This document shows, piece after piece, positions 62,107 to 64,000 of a DNA stretch of 64,000 nt. Within the stretch, counting starts at the first letter, position 1. Each line of letters starts with the position of its first letter. Made by a program: the position numbers and the translations under genes. This stretch comes from Bacillus solitudinis (GTDB lineage: Bacteria > Bacillota > Bacilli > Bacillales > Bacillaceae_D): NCBI RefSeq assembly GCF_002797395.1, contig NZ_KZ454943.1, forward strand, positions 1,786,308 to 1,850,307. The letters are read 5' to 3'. Under the pieces are notes generated by a model. That model did no database searches. It had not been told where the DNA came from and saw only the letters and a list, made by a program, of their open reading frames with translations.

Positions 62107-64000
62107 TTAATTACGACAAACAATTTTACTTTCGTATGGCTGTAAGGTCGTTGAATCAAATGATTTCGTCTCTGCTGTATGATTCATTAAAAAGTAATAA
62201 ACCTTTTTATCAATTACTCGGTTATAGACCTCCAAACCATCTTCACTTCTGATATGATCAACTTGCTGATTCTCGACAATGGTCTTAGCGATCTCTGTTA
62301 ACACATCTTCTTCGATTCCACCGCCTACATAATAGACTGTCCCTTTTCCATAGCTATTCTTTGTAAGCGCGGCTTCTGAATAAAATGGGTCTTCATACGT
62401 AAACAATGTCTCAGCTGTTACCGGGGTAATAATATCTCTCCATACTGAACAGGTTGATCTTACCCCTTCGAATTGACCAGACCCTACGACAGGTACTATT
62501 TGCTCTGCTGATAAAGCTTCAATTTCGTGAATTTCTACTCCAGTAATATCCTTTACAAAACCTGGCAATGCCTGCTTTAAATATATATTATTATTGTGAT
62601 CTTTAATCCCCGTACGGAACGTAAAGATAACGGTGCCCCCATTTTCAGCAAACAGTCTAAACCGCTCAGCAAGTGCTTCGTCAATGATTTGTAAAGCTGG
62701 AACAAGCAACACTTTGTAGTCTGAGAAGTCTCTCGAAACCGGGACAACATCTATATGCGTATTAAGCTTATAAAATGGCGTATACAATCTCATCAGCTCA
62801 TTTTTAAAATCAAATCCCGAGCTTTGCTGCTGAAAATTCCATGACCAAATGTTTTCATAATCATAGAGAACGGCAATGTCTGACTTTATTTCAGATTTGA
62901 GAACCTCTTCATAGTTTCTAATATCAGAAAATACGTTTTGTACTTCTTTATAACGACGGCCATAATTATTATCATGACCAACGATACCGTAACAATACTG
63001 TTCAGCTCCTTTTGTCATCCCGCGCCATCTAAAATAGAGCATATCTGTACAACCATGAGCAAATGCTTGATACGACCACATTTTTGCTTGGTTTGGTCGT
63101 GGCAAATAACCTATAATATCATGACCCTGCGCTCCCATTAACTCTTCAACTATCCAATAATTTTTATTTAGGAGTCCCCGGTTAAAGTCATGTGTCATCG
63201 CGATTTCCGCTGGAGGTATTGGCTCCGTTAAACCACCCCAGACTGGATAATTATCATACGAGACAAAGTCCATATCCTTTACCGTTTCTTCATGGTCAAA
63301 CCATTTCGAGAAGAAACCACCAGCAATGTTCGTTGTCACAAACTGATGCTCTCCCTTATATTTGCGAACAATGTCTGTTTGTTCCTTCGTGAACCGATTT
63401 AAAGAAAATGAACGAAATCTTGCCCAATCAAGCTTTAACGATGGATTATGCGTCGTGATGGTCTTGGTCGGCATAGGAACTTCATTAAAATGGTTGTACG
63501 TCTGGCCCCAAAAAATCGTTCCATACTCTCTATTTAACGTATCTATGTTTTCGTACTTGTTTTCTAAAAATAAGTGAAACTCTTCATGACATGTTTTGCA
63601 GTAGCACATGTCACTGCCTTCATGTCCAATTTCGTTATCGATTTGCCAAGCAATAATCGCTTGCTCGTTTTCGTAATGTTTAACGAGATTTTCAGTGATT
63701 CTTGCACTAAATTCGCGGTAAACCGAAGAATTATAGCAATACTGTCGTCTTCCACCGAAAGAACGTACGGTACCATCTTCATCTTCTGACAAGATGGTTG
63801 GGTACTTTTTTGCGAGCCAAGCAGGAAAGGTTGCTGTTGGCGTACCAAACATTACATTGATATCTTGATTTTTCAACTTTTCAATAGCTTCATCAAAAAA
63901 TGAGAAATCATAGTTGCCTTCTTTTGGTTCCATTAAGTGCCATGCAAACTCGCCAATTCGTACGATGTTTGAGTGCATTTTCTTGATTCCTAAGATATCC
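62107..64000 (-). CDS. GH42 beta-galactosidase (5' end outside the window)
   Basis: The frame is open to the window edge, so the true start lies beyond 64000; the internal ATG at 63976-63978 is preceded in frame by DILGIKK, which continues the GH42 N-terminus. NIVRIGEFAWHLMEPKEG opens the barrel. The acid/base is the Glu in WQIDNEIG and the nucleophile the Glu in IVEELMG. A cysteine cluster CYCKTC fits the metal site of this family. A trimerisation domain (FENGGTVIFTFRTGIKD region) and a small C-terminal beta domain follow. It hydrolyses beta-galactosides taken into the cell and is probably cotranscribed with the alpha-galactosidase gene 139 bases downstream. Confidence 0.94.
   Translation of the reverse strand, partial: DILGIKKMHSNIVRIGEFAWHLMEPKEGNYDFSFFDEAIEKLKNQDINVMFGTPTATFPAWLAKKYPTILSEDEDGTVRSFGGRRQYCYNSSVYREFSARITENLVKHYENEQAIIAWQIDNEIGHEGSDMCYCKTCHEEFHLFLENKYENIDTLNREYGTIFWGQTYNHFNEVPMPTKTITTHNPSLKLDWARFRSFSLNRFTKEQTDIVRKYKGEHQFVTTNIAGGFFSKWFDHEETVKDMDFVSYDNYPVWGGLTEPIPPAEIAMTHDFNRGLLNKNYWIVEELMGAQGHDIIGYLPRPNQAKMWSYQAFAHGCTDMLYFRWRGMTKGAEQYCYGIVGHDNNYGRRYKEVQNVFSDIRNYEEVLKSEIKSDIAVLYDYENIWSWNFQQQSSGFDFKNELMRLYTPFYKLNTHIDVVPVSRDFSDYKVLLVPALQIIDEALAERFRLFAENGGTVIFTFRTGIKDHNNNIYLKQALPGFVKDITGVEIHEIEALSAEQIVPVVGSGQFEGVRSTCSVWRDIITPVTAETLFTYEDPFYSEAALTKNSYGKGTVYYVGGGIEEDVLTEIAKTIVENQQVDHIRSEDGLEVYNRVIDKKVYYFLMNHTAETKSFDSTTLQPYESKIVCRN

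Overview
The window reads as chromosome of a spore-forming, flagellated Firmicute of the Bacillaceae, most likely an alkaliphile. Gene order follows the well-known Bacillus segment prfA-prmC-spoIIR-ywlB-ywlC-mntP-ywlE-rpiB-ywlG-glyA-upp-atp operon-ywzB-ywmB-murA-spoIID-spoIIQ-spoIIID-mbl-flhO-flhP-fabZ, almost all on the minus strand. Alkaliphily is inferred from the ATP synthase: subunit a carries a lysine and a glycine at the positions of the alkaliphile-specific residues of B. pseudofirmus OF4, subunit c has the P51xxE54xxP57 motif, and atpZ-atpI precede atpB. No IS element, integrase, phage gene, CRISPR array, tRNA or rRNA was seen.

Layout. 0-13 kb: cell-surface and envelope genes (an SLH protein tail, an SLH-anchored subtilase, a PG-binding/NlpC endopeptidase, an acidic lipoprotein, a PAS-GGDEF-EAL protein, fabZ, flhO/flhP, mbl, spoIIID, a second SLH protein). 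13-21 kb: spoIIQ, a MATE exporter, spoIID, murA, ywmB, ywzB, then about 1.1 kb of 74/75-bp tandem repeats against the atp terminator. 21-28.5 kb: complete atpZIBEFHAGDC operon. 28.7-34 kb: an insertion relative to the B. subtilis order, holding a Vpr-like protease and a locus made of a NERD-domain gene with an apparent -1 frameshift, flanked on both sides by VAEK-type repeat sequence (11 copies of an 81-bp unit plus relatives). 34-43.4 kb: upp to prfA, with a DnaA-box cluster between ywlC and ywlB. 43.4-48.8 kb: a CoA-disulfide-reductase-like flavoprotein, a small lipoprotein, glpD and glpK, each glp gene behind a GlpP-type leader terminator. 49-57.8 kb: a YesM/YesN-type two-component system, an ABC sugar importer and a GH2 glycosidase on the plus strand. 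57.9-64 kb: glpP, a LacI regulator, a GH36 alpha-galactosidase and a GH42 beta-galactosidase that runs off the window.

How the genes work together. The sporulation genes (spoIIR, spoIIQ, spoIID, spoIIID) serve forespore-mother-cell signalling and engulfment. The glp genes form one regulon: GlpP is expected to antiterminate the two leaders, although here glpP lies about 9 kb from glpK/glpD with the sugar-uptake genes in between. The two-component/ABC/GH2 block and the LacI/GH36/GH42 block look like two plant-oligosaccharide utilisation units.

The items most worth a second look are the VAEK-NERD locus, the 74/75-bp tandem array with its lone copy at spoIID, the hairpin that masks the spoIIID ribosome-binding site, and the DnaA boxes built into the ywlB terminator.
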